Shown piece by piece: positions 16,990 through 25,553 of a stretch of DNA of 64,000 bases. Source of the stretch: an uncultured Roseibium sp. (lineage in GTDB: Bacteria; Pseudomonadota; Alphaproteobacteria; Rhizobiales; Stappiaceae); NCBI RefSeq assembly GCF_947494555.1, contig NZ_CANLVF010000002.1:1178001-1242000 (forward strand), in the 5' to 3' direction. Position 1 is the first letter of the stretch, and each line of letters starts with the position of its first letter. A model generated the notes under the pieces. That model had not been told where the DNA came from. It was given only the letters and a program-made list of their open reading frames with translations, and searched no databases. The translations under genes and the position numbers were made by a program.

Positions 16990-17349
16990 ATGAGTGATTA
17001 TTCGGATCTGCAAAACACCGCAGAAACAGGTGGCATTCAGAAAATCTTCGAAGCCCTGGCCTCTGCCCCCCGGCGCAAAATCCTGGCCTATCTTTCCCAT
17101 AGCTCGCTGACTGCCGGAGAGATCGCGGAGCGGTTCGAGATGTCAAAACCCTCGATCTCGCAGCACCTGAGCGTTCTGGAAGGAGCGGGCCTGGTGCAAA
17201 AGGAAAAGCGTGGTCAGTATGTGCACTACTCGATTGTGCAGGAAAGCCTGACCAACACGCTCAACAGCTATGTGCAGGAAGTCTGTCCCGTCTCGCGTCC
17301 GCTCAAGAAGGAGAGCGCGTCGATCGGAAAAGGGAAAATTTCAGAGTAG
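16990..17349 (+). CDS. ArsR-family winged-helix repressor (SdpR-like)
   Basis: A protein of 119 residues with the ArsR fold: an N-terminal helix with ALASAPRRKILAYL, the recognition helix region MSKPSISQHLSVLEGAGLV and the beta-wing KRGQYVHYSI. It has one cysteine only (QEVCPV near the end), with no metal-binding cysteine pair, so it is closer to the SdpR-like non-metal branch. The ATG at 16990 follows AGGAG by 11 bases; a GTG at 16969 is possible. It is divergent from the fatty acid desaturase with a perfect palindrome between. I infer that it represses both, perhaps sensing membrane or lipid state; the signal is unknown. Confidence 0.88.
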   Translation: MSDYSDLQNTAETGGIQKIFEALASAPRRKILAYLSHSSLTAGEIAERFEMSKPSISQHLSVLEGAGLVQKEKRGQYVHYSIVQESLTNTLNSYVQEVCPVSRPLKKESASIGKGKISE

Positions 17350-17400
17350 AACTGACAAGTTCAGAACACGGCTTCCGGAATTTCTTCCTACTGTCGAAGT

Positions 17401-17432
17401 ACTTAGAGATTGGTCTAAGTGATTTGGTTTTT
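17401..17432 (+). terminator. Intrinsic terminator of the ArsR gene
   Basis: A perfect 7-bp stem ACTTAGA / TCTAAGT with a six-base loop is followed by GATTTGG and a T-run ending at the convergent neighbour's stop codon. It lies 51 bases downstream of the ArsR stop. Confidence 0.65.
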
Positions 17433-19072
17433 TAATCTTTAGTCGCTTCGAGAATTTTCCGAAGTGTGGCCGCAGTAACATTTAGCTGCTTAGCAATCTT
17501 GCGTTTACTTAATCCACTCTGTAGTAGTTTTCTTGCTTCGTCTGCCCGCTCGGGTGTAACTTTCGTATGTCCACCGATCTTCTTTTTTGTAGACTTTGCA
17601 AATTCTACTAGTGCTTTCGCGTCAGGATTCGCCTCAGTATCGATGAGATAATCTTCCAACCAAAGTGACCATCTTCTTAGCGCGTTACCTCGACGTTTTC
17701 TTGTCCCTGCATTTGTCCAATTTCTGCCAAGCTTTAAAGAAACTGCATCTGCGATCTCGGAGACTGATGCTTTAGAGTTTGCGAGCAATACAGCCCTTGT
17801 AACCTTCATACTAGGTGCATTACTCGCTGTGTGCCGAACAACTCTCACAACATCTTTGTATTGATCAGAGGTGGAAATTGTATTTCCTTTGTACCTTTGA
17901 ACTAATTTAAGTGCTGATAGATCACGAATGGTATTGTCGCCAAATCGTTCAGACAAAAGGTCTTTACTAACTGGTTCGGAGTTTACAAGTAACTTAAGGG
18001 CGTTAACTGCATCAATTGGCGACCCCCTTGGTAGAAACTCGCTGTTACCTCGAATACTTGCTGAGCTTACATTAAAGCCAGGTTCTGGCGGAATTAAATG
18101 TTTCGGAACACCTAGCGCAACCAATGCTGCTTCTTCCTGACCATCCTCGGCATCCAAGAATGAATAAATTGACTTTGACGGAAGCTGAAGGCTGACGCGG
18201 CCTTCCGAAGGTACAGAGAGTGCTTCGTCACTTTCTGGCTTCACAATTATTGCAGTCGTAGCGAGTGTAGCTTGCAGTTTGTCATCGGATTTCTGCAACC
18301 CTAGGAGCGATAAGTGTTTGATTAAGATATCGAAAAGAACTTTCTTTCTGTGATTTTCAGAGGTCAGTAGCTTTCCAACAGCTGAAGCGATGGGGCTCTT
18401 GCCTTTTTCATAACGTGTGCCCTCAAATGTTATCCAATCTTCGCGAACCCTAACGCAAACAGCAACCCCGGTCGCCCTGTCGGTATGCTTGGGAACTGCC
18501 CGCCATAGCGCAACCTCAGGAAGCTCTACTCCATCTAAAGTCTGTCCACCCTGATACACGCGTACAGTTCTATCGGAAATCAGATCCCAACCACTTCTTA
18601 TTTTTTTCGCTTCGATAATTTGTTTCGAAACACTTTGCTGTCCTAATTCTCTTTTGAATGCCCCCGAGAGCGACAAACCTGCCTTTTCTTCGCTTAGACT
18701 GACTTTTCCGCTTGTATTTCCACCTGTATTTTTATGCTCTGATACTTCCTCGATGCTCTTGTGCGTAATTTCTGAAAGCTGAGTACTCGGTATACTTAGC
18801 ACAACAAGATCACTTGAAAATCCTTCAACAACAACCTCTGCCTTTTGTATAGAAATCTTTGTGCTGAGTTCTAAGTCTTCAACTGAGATTAAAACTCTCT
18901 CAGTTCCAAAAAATGCTGATACGCGCAGATCATAGCCGTCATTGTAATAATTGCTTGTGGTCCACAACCTGACAGATGCGACATGCTCATCCAAACACCT
19001 TGGGACAAAAAAATCGTCGTCGCGAACTAAGATTACCTGATCTTGGATGCCATTTGCATTTTCTTCGCTCAT
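17432..19072 (-). CDS. AT-rich protein of unknown function with C-terminal helix-turn-helix
   Basis: A protein of about 546 residues from ATG 19072; a TTG at 19147 would add 25 residues. It is clearly more AT-rich and uses more A/T-ending codons than its neighbours, suggesting horizontal transfer. The N-terminal 200 residues look beta-rich and a central region is mixed. Near residue 465-490 is a basic segment (WTNAGTRKRRGNALRRW) that looks nucleic-acid binding. The last 25 residues are a resolvase-type helix-turn-helix (GLSKRKIAKQLNVTAATLRKIL). No nuclease, ATPase or integrase motif is recognised. It is a single gene between an ArsR gene and a dehydrogenase, with no partner. Defence or regulatory roles are possible but unsupported. 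Confidence 0.75.
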   Translation of the reverse strand: MSEENANGIQDQVILVRDDDFFVPRCLDEHVASVRLWTTSNYYNDGYDLRVSAFFGTERVLISVEDLELSTKISIQKAEVVVEGFSSDLVVLSIPSTQLSEITHKSIEEVSEHKNTGGNTSGKVSLSEEKAGLSLSGAFKRELGQQSVSKQIIEAKKIRSGWDLISDRTVRVYQGGQTLDGVELPEVALWRAVPKHTDRATGVAVCVRVREDWITFEGTRYEKGKSPIASAVGKLLTSENHRKKVLFDILIKHLSLLGLQKSDDKLQATLATTAIIVKPESDEALSVPSEGRVSLQLPSKSIYSFLDAEDGQEEAALVALGVPKHLIPPEPGFNVSSASIRGNSEFLPRGSPIDAVNALKLLVNSEPVSKDLLSERFGDNTIRDLSALKLVQRYKGNTISTSDQYKDVVRVVRHTASNAPSMKVTRAVLLANSKASVSEIADAVSLKLGRNWTNAGTRKRRGNALRRWSLWLEDYLIDTEANPDAKALVEFAKSTKKKIGGHTKVTPERADEARKLLQSGLSKRKIAKQLNVTAATLRKILEATKD

Positions 19073-19237
19073 TTGCCCACTGTAATCTATGGTTGCGTCA
19101 CGAGCCAATATCCTATTTTGGTCCAACAACCTCAATTGAAAACCCAACCTTGCGGGCGATTGAAAATACTCTTTTCACTGTTCGTTCCAACATATATCGT
19201 CTGCCCAGCCTCACCACTCCCCTTCCCGGACACCCAC

Positions 19238-20191
19238 ATGCCAAAACCAGATATTCTCATGACCAAGCCGATGCTGCCCATCGTCCAGGAGCAGCTCGAT
19301 GCCGAGTTCACTGTCCACCGGCTTTACGAGGCTGCGGACCCGGAAGCGATGCTTCGGGAGGTCGGAGACACAATCCGCGGTGTTGCCATGTCCTGGGTGG
19401 AAGTCGATGAGGCCTTTCTCGCTAAGATGCCTAACCTGGAGATCGTCTCAAGTTTCGGCGTCGGCTACGACCACATCGATACGGATGCGTGCCTTGCTGC
19501 CAAGGTGATGGTTACGCACACGCCCGACGTTCTGACCGAAGAAGTCGCCGACACGGCCATCGGCCTGATGATCATGACCGTGCGCGAGCTTGGGCAGGCC
19601 GAAACATGGCTGCGCGACGGCAGCTGGACCGGCAAAGGCGGATATCCTCTTACACAAGCAACCGTGCAGGGACGTACACTCGGCATCTTCGGGCTCGGGC
19701 GCATCGGCAAGGCGATTGCCAAACGGGCCGAGAGCTTCGGTCTCAAGGTTCATTATCACGGCCGCTCCCGGCAGGACGGAGTGGACTACCCCTATCATGC
19801 GAGCCTGACTGCGCTCGCGGAGGCCTGCGACACATTGATGGTGGTGGCGCCGGGCGGCGCAGAAACCCAACACGCGGTGAACGCGGAGGTGCTCTCCGCG
19901 CTCGGACCCGATGGCATTGTCATCAATATCGGCCGCGGCTCCGTGATCGACGAGGCTGCGCTCGCCGAAGCTCTGGAGACAGGCAGGATCTATGGAGCCG
20001 GACTGGACGTTTTCGAAGAAGAGCCCTGCACGCCGGAGCGCCTGATGAAGCTGCCTCGCGTCACCCTGCTCCCGCATGTCGGATCGGCATCCCAGGCCAC
20101 CCGCAACGCCATGGGCCAGCTTGTCGTCGACAATCTGAAGAGCTGGTTTGCAACGGGAAAACCTGTGACGCCGGTTCCGGAAATGAGCTGA
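19238..20191 (+). CDS. D-2-hydroxyacid dehydrogenase (glyoxylate/hydroxypyruvate reductase-like)
   Basis: A cytoplasmic NAD(P)-dependent oxidoreductase of 317 residues. Motifs in order: SSFGVGYDHID in the substrate domain, HTPDVLTEEVADTAIGL, the nucleotide-binding GIFGLGRIGKAIAKRA near residue 150, NIGRGSVIDE with the catalytic Arg, and LLPHVGSAS with the catalytic His about 280. This order is that of the GhrB/HPR2 class reducing glyoxylate, hydroxypyruvate or related 2-oxo acids. ATG 19238 is chosen because the longer frame (19043) runs into the opposite-strand neighbour and adds no family sequence. No ribosome site is strong. It converges with the beta-lactamase gene, 11 bp away. Confidence 0.9.
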   Translation: MPKPDILMTKPMLPIVQEQLDAEFTVHRLYEAADPEAMLREVGDTIRGVAMSWVEVDEAFLAKMPNLEIVSSFGVGYDHIDTDACLAAKVMVTHTPDVLTEEVADTAIGLMIMTVRELGQAETWLRDGSWTGKGGYPLTQATVQGRTLGIFGLGRIGKAIAKRAESFGLKVHYHGRSRQDGVDYPYHASLTALAEACDTLMVVAPGGAETQHAVNAEVLSALGPDGIVINIGRGSVIDEAALAEALETGRIYGAGLDVFEEEPCTPERLMKLPRVTLLPHVGSASQATRNAMGQLVVDNLKSWFATGKPVTPVPEMS

Positions 20192-20202
20192 AATTTCAGC
20201 TG

Positions 20203-21087
20203 CTAACGAAGACTTTCAACCAGAGCTGACCCGATCGTTTCAATGGCCTTGTTTCGGGTCTGGAAAGCGGCCGTCGTCTGGGTGATGTAGACTGCGATCA
20301 CCACCGGCTTGCGCCCTTCCGGCCAGATAACCGCTATGTTGTTGCGCGATCCGTTCGCGCCGGCGCCGGTTTTGTCGGCAATGCGCCAGTCCTTTGGCAG
20401 TCCGGCCCGCAGGGTCTTGTTCCCGACCTTGTTGCCTTCAAGCCAGCCGGTAAGCGTGTCCCTCGCCTGAGGGTCCAGAGCATTGCCTAACACCAGTTTG
20501 CGGAGCGTTTCGGCTGCCGCCCACGGCGTGGTCGTGTCCCTTGGATCACCCGGAATGCCCGTGTTCGACTCCGGTTCCCAGCGGTCGATGCGGGTCTTAT
20601 CATCGCCGATCTGCCGCAGGTAGGCAGTTACACTGTCCGGCCCGCCGAGTTCCGCCATGACAAGGTTCGCGGCGGCATTATCGCTTATCGTGACCGTGAC
20701 TTCGCACAGTTCCGCGATTGTGAAACTCTCACCGCCGACGCGCTTTTCTGTAACCGGTGAGTAGGAAACAATATCACTCTCCTTCACCACCACCTCGCGC
20801 TTCGGATCGGCCGTTCCTTTCGCGGCGGCGTCCAGCAGCGCCGCGCACAGGAGAGCCTTGAAAGTGCTGTTCAGGGGAAAGCGCTCATCGCCTTTATTCG
20901 ACCAGGTCTTGCCTGTTTGCGTGTCGATGATCGCGACACCGACCCTGGCCGACAATCGGGCTTCTATGTCCTGGACAGTGCTCGCGACCGGACCGGGGTC
21001 AAAGTCTGCTGCTCCAGCGGGAACAACAGACAGGAACGGGATCAACAAACCCAGGAGGGCAAACCTGCGACTGCTCAAAATCATCAT
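20203..21087 (-). CDS. Class A serine beta-lactamase
   Basis: A precursor of 294 residues with a signal peptide (about 1-27, ending AGA). All catalytic elements of class A enzymes are present: STFK (Ser74, Lys77), SDN (135-137), Glu171 in RWEPESN and KTG (239-241). Cys81 and Cys128 fall at the spacing of the TEM-type Cys77-Cys123 disulfide. It should hydrolyse penicillins in the periplasm; its spectrum cannot be predicted. ATG 21087 has GGAG six bases upstream. It is divergent from an AmpR-like LysR regulator, as in inducible chromosomal beta-lactamase loci, although the intergenic space (about 530 bp) is unusually long and holds a repeat. Confidence 0.95.
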   Translation of the reverse strand: MMILSSRRFALLGLLIPFLSVVPAGAADFDPGPVASTVQDIEARLSARVGVAIIDTQTGKTWSNKGDERFPLNSTFKALLCAALLDAAAKGTADPKREVVVKESDIVSYSPVTEKRVGGESFTIAELCEVTVTISDNAAANLVMAELGGPDSVTAYLRQIGDDKTRIDRWEPESNTGIPGDPRDTTTPWAAAETLRKLVLGNALDPQARDTLTGWLEGNKVGNKTLRAGLPKDWRIADKTGAGANGSRNNIAVIWPEGRKPVVIAVYITQTTAAFQTRNKAIETIGSALVESLR

Positions 21088-21621
21088 CGTCTCCAGACAG
21101 TGTGAAAAATCGCCTGCTGCGTTCTGCCCCCCTTATGGACCGCTTCAGACGCGACAGACATTGCGCTTGCCTTTCACATAAGACAAATGATGATTGATAA
21201 CGTCAGGCATGAGAAAAACTTGGCCATGTTCAATTGCCGTCCTGTTTCGATGCAAGGTGAGGTACGGAGTGATCTGCTGTTTCAAGGCTTGTCATGCCGA
21301 ATGCTGCACTGCAGAGAGCTGCAACCTTCAGTGTCTGGAGTGTGCCTAACTGGGCTAGGCAAGAAGCCACCGGAACCTGGGCTGAGGCGACGAAGTGCCG
21401 TCCTCATCCTGAGGAAGCGCGTAGCGTTGTCTCGAAGGATGCGCCGCAGTCTCCGGGTGCGCGGCCCGACCTTCGAGGCTTCGCTTTGCTGCGCACTTCA
21501 AGATGAGAAGAAATTGTGACAATCGCACTTGTCTCAAGACCTGGTCCTGGCTTGTGTTTTGAAGGCGGGTGGCGAATAGAGCAAAGGCACACCCTGCAAA
21601 CCGGAGAGTAGCGAGTACGCC
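21088..21621. other. Beta-lactamase/LysR divergent promoter region
   Basis: This gap of more than 500 bases should carry both divergent promoters and any LysR-type binding site near the two starts. The middle is occupied by a dispersed palindromic repeat (21402-21508). No protein-like frame is seen. I could not identify a confident T-N11-A operator by eye. Confidence 0.5.
21402..21508 (+). repeat. Dispersed intergenic palindromic repeat
   Basis: The left arm begins CCTCATCCTGAGGAAGCG and runs to CTCGAAGGATG. The right arm (CCTTCGAGG ... CACTTCAAGATGAG) is its imperfect inverted copy. A half copy lies at 13071-13110. The sequence matches the well-known type of non-coding Hyphomicrobiales repeat ending in CTCATCCTGAGG. 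Confidence 0.7.
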
Positions 21622-22497
21622 ATGGACCTTTCCAGAATACCCCTCAACGCGCTACGTGCGTTTGAAGCGTCGGCACGGTTGCAGAGTTTCACACGCGCCG
21701 GACTGGAACTCCGCGTTTCGCAGACAGCCGTCAGCCATCAGGTGAAGTCGCTTGAGGAAACGCTTCGGGTGCCGCTCTTCAAACGTGGGGCGCGGGGTGT
21801 CACGTTGACGGATGAGGGTCAAGCTCTGCTCCCTGTCCTCAGCGACGCGTTCCGCCGCATGAGCGATGCACTCAACCGGCTTGAGGACGGCAACTTTCGC
21901 GAGATTCTGACAATCGGTGTCGTTTCAAGCTTTGCCACGGGATGGCTTTTGAGCCGCCTGCGCGACTTTTCCTCGCTCCATCCGCACATCGATATTCGCC
22001 TGAAGACTAACAACAATCGCGCCGATCTGCTCACAGACGGGCTGGACTGCTTTATCCGCTTCGGAGACGGAAGCTGGCATGGCACGGAAGCTGTTGCCCT
22101 CTTCGGTGCAAAGCTGTTTCCGGTCTGCGCTCCGGAGTTTGCGCGGCTCCTTCGCGCACCGGCAGACCTGTTGGAAAAGCCCCTGCTCCGGTCCTACCGG
22201 CTGAACGAATGGGCGCTCTGGTTCCAGTCAGCTGACCTGCCGCCGCCACACAGCCGGGGCTGGATGTTCGACACGTCGCTTGCGATCGTCGACGCCGCCG
22301 CCCAAGGCGCCGGCATCGGCCTTGTGCCGGTAAGACTGTTCGAGCGCGACCTTGAAAGCGGACGGATCGTGCAACCCTTCGACATTGGAATTGAAACCGG
22401 CGGCTACTGGCTCACCTGGCTCAAGTCTCGCGAGGAGACCGCCGCCATGCAAACGTTTCGAAGCTGGCTGAAGGACCAGGCCGCTGCCGAGACCTGA
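21622..22497 (+). CDS. LysR-family regulator, AmpR/GcvA-like
   Basis: A regulator of 291 residues. The N-terminal winged helix reads PLNALRAFEASARLQSFTRAG, then SQTAVSHQVKSLEE as the recognition helix, matching the AmpR/GcvA subgroup. The effector domain spans about 90-290, with the typical ADLLTDGLDCFIRFGDG strand and VDAAAQGAGIGLVPVRLF. It is transcribed away from the class A beta-lactamase gene, the classical arrangement for an AmpR-type activator responding to cell-wall fragments. I infer that it controls that gene. No ampG or ampD neighbour is present to support it, and other GcvA-like roles remain possible. Confidence 0.85.
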   Translation: MDLSRIPLNALRAFEASARLQSFTRAGLELRVSQTAVSHQVKSLEETLRVPLFKRGARGVTLTDEGQALLPVLSDAFRRMSDALNRLEDGNFREILTIGVVSSFATGWLLSRLRDFSSLHPHIDIRLKTNNNRADLLTDGLDCFIRFGDGSWHGTEAVALFGAKLFPVCAPEFARLLRAPADLLEKPLLRSYRLNEWALWFQSADLPPPHSRGWMFDTSLAIVDAAAQGAGIGLVPVRLFERDLESGRIVQPFDIGIETGGYWLTWLKSREETAAMQTFRSWLKDQAAAET

Positions 22498-22503
22498 AGC
22501 GTG

Positions 22504-23226
22504 TCACGCCTTGAGGCCAACAACCATCTCGCGCTTGCCGGCGAAACCCGGCTTCTTTTCAATCTGAAATCCGGCGGCCTGGAGGTTACGGCGCACCCAG
22601 CCGGCTGCGGTATAGGTTGCAATTGTTCCACCGATCACCGTCAGGTCCGCCGCCGCTTTCAAAAGCCCCTCATCCCACAGTTCCGGGTTCCTGGCCGGAC
22701 TGAACCCGTCGAGATACCAGGCATCAACGGCTATGGGATCTTGAGGCGCGCAGGCCTTTTCCCCTTGAGTGCTGGAAAGGTCCGAAATCAGTTCTCTTGC
22801 ATCACCGACCCCGAGTACCAGCTTGGCGCTGCCAACCGCTATCTCGTTCCAGCCCGGCTCCGGCTGCCACACGCTTAGCAGTTCTTCAGAGTAAGCATTC
22901 AGTTCCGGGAAAGCGTTCAATGCTCGCTTCAGCTGAGATAAAGCGAGTGGAAAAAGTTCGAAGGAGACGAAGCTGAGTTCCGGTGGGCTCTTGATTTCGC
23001 CAAGCGCTGCCAGCGTCGTCAGGAAGTTGAGCCCTGTCCCAAAGCCGAATTCCGCCACCGTAAAGTTTTCGCGGCCCTGAAGCCGTTCCGGCAATCCATT
23101 TCCAGCCAAAAACACATGCCGGGTCTCTTCCAGTCCACCTGCCTTTGAGAAATAGGTGTCCTGGAACCCTGTGGCTTTCGGCACATCGCCTTCCAGCCAT
23201 TCCAGTTGAGGTGCCCTTGTGACCAT
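22504..23226 (-). CDS. mnmD: MnmD tRNA (mnm5s2U34) methyltransferase
   Basis: A protein of 240 residues equivalent to the N-terminal MnmC1 domain alone. It uses SAM to methylate nm5U34 to mnm5U34 in tRNAs for Lys, Glu, Gln and others. Motifs: the SAM-binding FGFGTGLNFLTTL near residue 75 and the catalytic-region DAWYLDGFSPARNPELW near 175, both diagnostic of the DUF752/MnmC methyltransferase family. ATG 23226 is used. It converges with the LysR gene (6 bp apart) and is divergent from an FAD-dependent oxidoreductase that probably supplies the other MnmC activity, with about 130 bp between. Confidence 0.92.
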   Translation of the reverse strand: MVTRAPQLEWLEGDVPKATGFQDTYFSKAGGLEETRHVFLAGNGLPERLQGRENFTVAEFGFGTGLNFLTTLAALGEIKSPPELSFVSFELFPLALSQLKRALNAFPELNAYSEELLSVWQPEPGWNEIAVGSAKLVLGVGDARELISDLSSTQGEKACAPQDPIAVDAWYLDGFSPARNPELWDEGLLKAAADLTVIGGTIATYTAAGWVRRNLQAAGFQIEKKPGFAGKREMVVGLKA

Positions 23227-23355
23227 TGCTGTTGCGTCCTTACGCCATCGGTAGCAAACCTGACGCTCATTCTGCGTTCCAATTTCTTTGCCAAAACCGC
23301 CGTGTTCTCTTATGAGAGCCGATCATTGCAATCAAGACCGGAGACCGAGCGAAAC

Positions 23356-24513
23356 ATGCCGCCTGCCACTGCCGCGCCATTTGACATTGCCATTGCAGGT
23401 GCCGGGATCTTCGGTCTTTCAATCGCCCGCCGCGCCATTCAACAAGGCCTTCGTACGGTCGTACTGGAGGCAGAACATATCGGCGCGGGCGCCAGCGGCG
23501 GTCTGCTCGGCGCCCTGATGCCGCATATGCCCGCACGCTGGAATCCGAAAAAAGAGTTCCAGTTTCAGGCGCTCCTTTCACTGGAAGACCATGTGCGCCA
23601 ACTTGAGGCGGACACTGGCTTAAGCTGCGGTTACACCCGCTGCGGACGCATCCTGCCGCTGACAACGCAGGACAAGCTCGATCATCATCTGGAGCGCGCG
23701 GAAGAGAGCAAAACACGCTGGCGTCCGGAAGAGACAGGATTTTCCTACGTGGTTGAACCTGCAGGCCGCCGGTCGGACTGGCTGGACGCGGCTGCAGCTC
23801 CTTATGGCATCGTTTATGAGACCCTGGCAGCACGGGCCTCGCCTCGCCTCTACCTTTCTGCGCTGGCCGCCTTCGTTCGCCGCGAGGGAACATTGCTGGA
23901 AGGGGCCAAAGTCGTAGGATACGAAGAATCGTCCGGCCGGGTCTCACTTGACGGGCAGACAGATCTGTTCGCCCGAAATCTCGTCCTTTCCGGCGGATTT
24001 GCAGCCTTTGACCTGATCGACCTGTTTGTTGGAGAGCGGATTGGCCGCGGTGAGAAAGGTCAGGCTCTTCTACTTGACGGCAAGGGTTTGGAAAACAAAC
24101 CTGCGATCTATTGCGACGGGCTCTATGTGGTCCCGCACGGTAATGGCACTGTGGCGGTCGGCAGCACTGCGGACCGGGAATTTAATGACGCGTTGCCCTC
24201 ACCCGCCAGAACCGCTGAACTCATTGCCCGCGCACAGTCCTTTTGCCCTTCGCTGGACGGACGTGACATTCTGACCGAATGGGCCGGTATCCGGCCAAGG
24301 TGCAATCGCCGCGATCCCGTGGCCGGCAAGCTGCCGGGCTCCGAAAGGGTGTATGCGGCGACAGGCGGCTACAAGATCTCATTCGGCATTGCACATTTGA
24401 TTGCCGATTGCCTGATCTGCGAAATGACAGACCAAAAACCGCGGCATCCCTTGCCGCAAACCTTTCAGCCGGATCATCACTTCGGTGAGAACCTGCTGAA
24501 AAGAGATCGATGA
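23356..24513 (+). CDS. FAD-dependent oxidoreductase, probable free-standing MnmC2-type oxidase
   Basis: A DadA/glycine-oxidase-fold enzyme of 385 residues. It has an FAD-binding Rossmann start (IAGAGIFGLSIARRA), the SGGLLGALMPHMP region typical of MnmC C-terminal domains, and a final ATGGYKISFGIAHL segment. In bifunctional MnmC this domain removes the carboxymethyl group from cmnm5U34. Here it sits divergently next to mnmD, so it likely performs that step as a separate protein. ATG 23356 is chosen by the N-terminal motif; the longer frame from 23206 overlaps mnmD. An amino-acid oxidase role cannot be excluded from sequence alone. Confidence 0.78.
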   Translation: MPPATAAPFDIAIAGAGIFGLSIARRAIQQGLRTVVLEAEHIGAGASGGLLGALMPHMPARWNPKKEFQFQALLSLEDHVRQLEADTGLSCGYTRCGRILPLTTQDKLDHHLERAEESKTRWRPEETGFSYVVEPAGRRSDWLDAAAAPYGIVYETLAARASPRLYLSALAAFVRREGTLLEGAKVVGYEESSGRVSLDGQTDLFARNLVLSGGFAAFDLIDLFVGERIGRGEKGQALLLDGKGLENKPAIYCDGLYVVPHGNGTVAVGSTADREFNDALPSPARTAELIARAQSFCPSLDGRDILTEWAGIRPRCNRRDPVAGKLPGSERVYAATGGYKISFGIAHLIADCLICEMTDQKPRHPLPQTFQPDHHFGENLLKRDR

Positions 24514-24610
24514 TCGGCGAAACATAACGCACCGTTTCCTTGCAGCGATCCACAAGGCCGCACAGGGGTATGGGCGATATCTTAGAGTGAAGAACGTGAA
24601 GGCGTTTGGT

Positions 24611-24799
24611 CTAAAGAGCCGATACGATCGTGTAGAGACCGAAAAAGCTGATGGAGATTGAACCCCAGAAAAGCAGGTTCTTCGCGACAAGAACCGGAAG
24701 GCTTGCAACTTCGACGCGCCGTTTCGGCAGGACAGCCGGTTCGGTTCTTCCCAACTCCGGGTTACGAACTTCCCTCATTGCTGTCATGGCTCTGGCCAT
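24611..24799 (-). CDS. Small single-span membrane protein, unknown
   Basis: A protein of 62 residues. The first 30 residues are polar and basic (RRVEVASL), and the last 25 form one hydrophobic span (WGSISISFFGLYTIV). GAGGA lies about eight bases before ATG 24799, which supports expression. No family is recognised. It stands alone between convergent and divergent genes and may be a small regulatory or stress-response membrane peptide; that is speculation. Confidence 0.5.
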   Translation of the reverse strand: MARAMTAMREVRNPELGRTEPAVLPKRRVEVASLPVLVAKNLLFWGSISISFFGLYTIVSAL

Positions 24800-25043
24800 A
24801 GTGGCGATCCTCGAAACTTGGCGCGCTTAAGACGCTAAAACGTAATTCTCCGTCGCATTAGTAATAAGCATTAGGGAGCAAGTGTTTAACTCCCGTTTAA
24901 ATTCAGTATGAATGCTTTCTTAATTTCTGACATGTGGAAATTAATCCTATACACAATTTGTTTTCGTCCCTTTTGATTGCGGCAGGACTCGGCCAATGTC
25001 AGATTTTACAATACCGAGTATAGAAACAGGGAGTATTCGAGGT

Positions 25044-25523
25044 ATGAGCCTTTCCAGTGTGCGCGAGCATCTTTCTGCTGCTGCGCCGGACCTCGTCATC
25101 ATTGAGACGGAGGACAGCAGCGCAACCGTGGAGCTGGCGGCACAGGCCCACGGAGTACTACCCGGACAAATTGCAAAAACGCTTTCGCTTCAGGTGCGCG
25201 ACAAGATCTTTCTGCTTGTTGCCCGCGGAGATGTCCGCCTGGACAACAAAAAAACAAAAGCCGCGTTTGGTGCGAAGGCCAAGATGCTCGGCCGCGAGGA
25301 AGCCGAAAGCCTGACAGGTCACCCCGTCGGAGGCGTCTGCCCGTTCGGCCTGGCACACCCCCTGCCCGTTTACTGCGACGTATCGCTGAAGGATTTTGAT
25401 GTTGTGATCCCGGCAGCGGGCGCCACAAACGCAGCTGTCAGAATCGCGCCGGACCGAATGGCCGATATCACTGGCGCAGAATGGGTTGATGTGTGTCAGT
25501 CGCCGAGTGGGAGCACGCCGTAG
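25044..25523 (+). CDS. YbaK/EbsC-family aminoacyl-tRNA deacylase-like protein
   Basis: A protein of about 159 residues from ATG 25044; ATG 24996 would add 16 residues. The family start MSLSSVREHL and the YbaK core are present: TVELAAQAHGVLPGQIAKTL, then DNKKTKAAFGAKAKML with the conserved lysines, GHPVGGVCPFGL and a final AGATNAAVRIAP. Such proteins hydrolyse mischarged Cys-tRNA(Pro) or related aminoacyl-tRNAs in trans. It is a stand-alone gene facing the epimerase gene tail to tail. The substrate specificity (Cys, Ala, other) cannot be decided. Confidence 0.88.
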   Translation: MSLSSVREHLSAAAPDLVIIETEDSSATVELAAQAHGVLPGQIAKTLSLQVRDKIFLLVARGDVRLDNKKTKAAFGAKAKMLGREEAESLTGHPVGGVCPFGLAHPLPVYCDVSLKDFDVVIPAAGATNAAVRIAPDRMADITGAEWVDVCQSPSGSTP

Positions 25524-25553
25524 AAGTCACTCTTCAGGTGGCAGAGACAAGAC

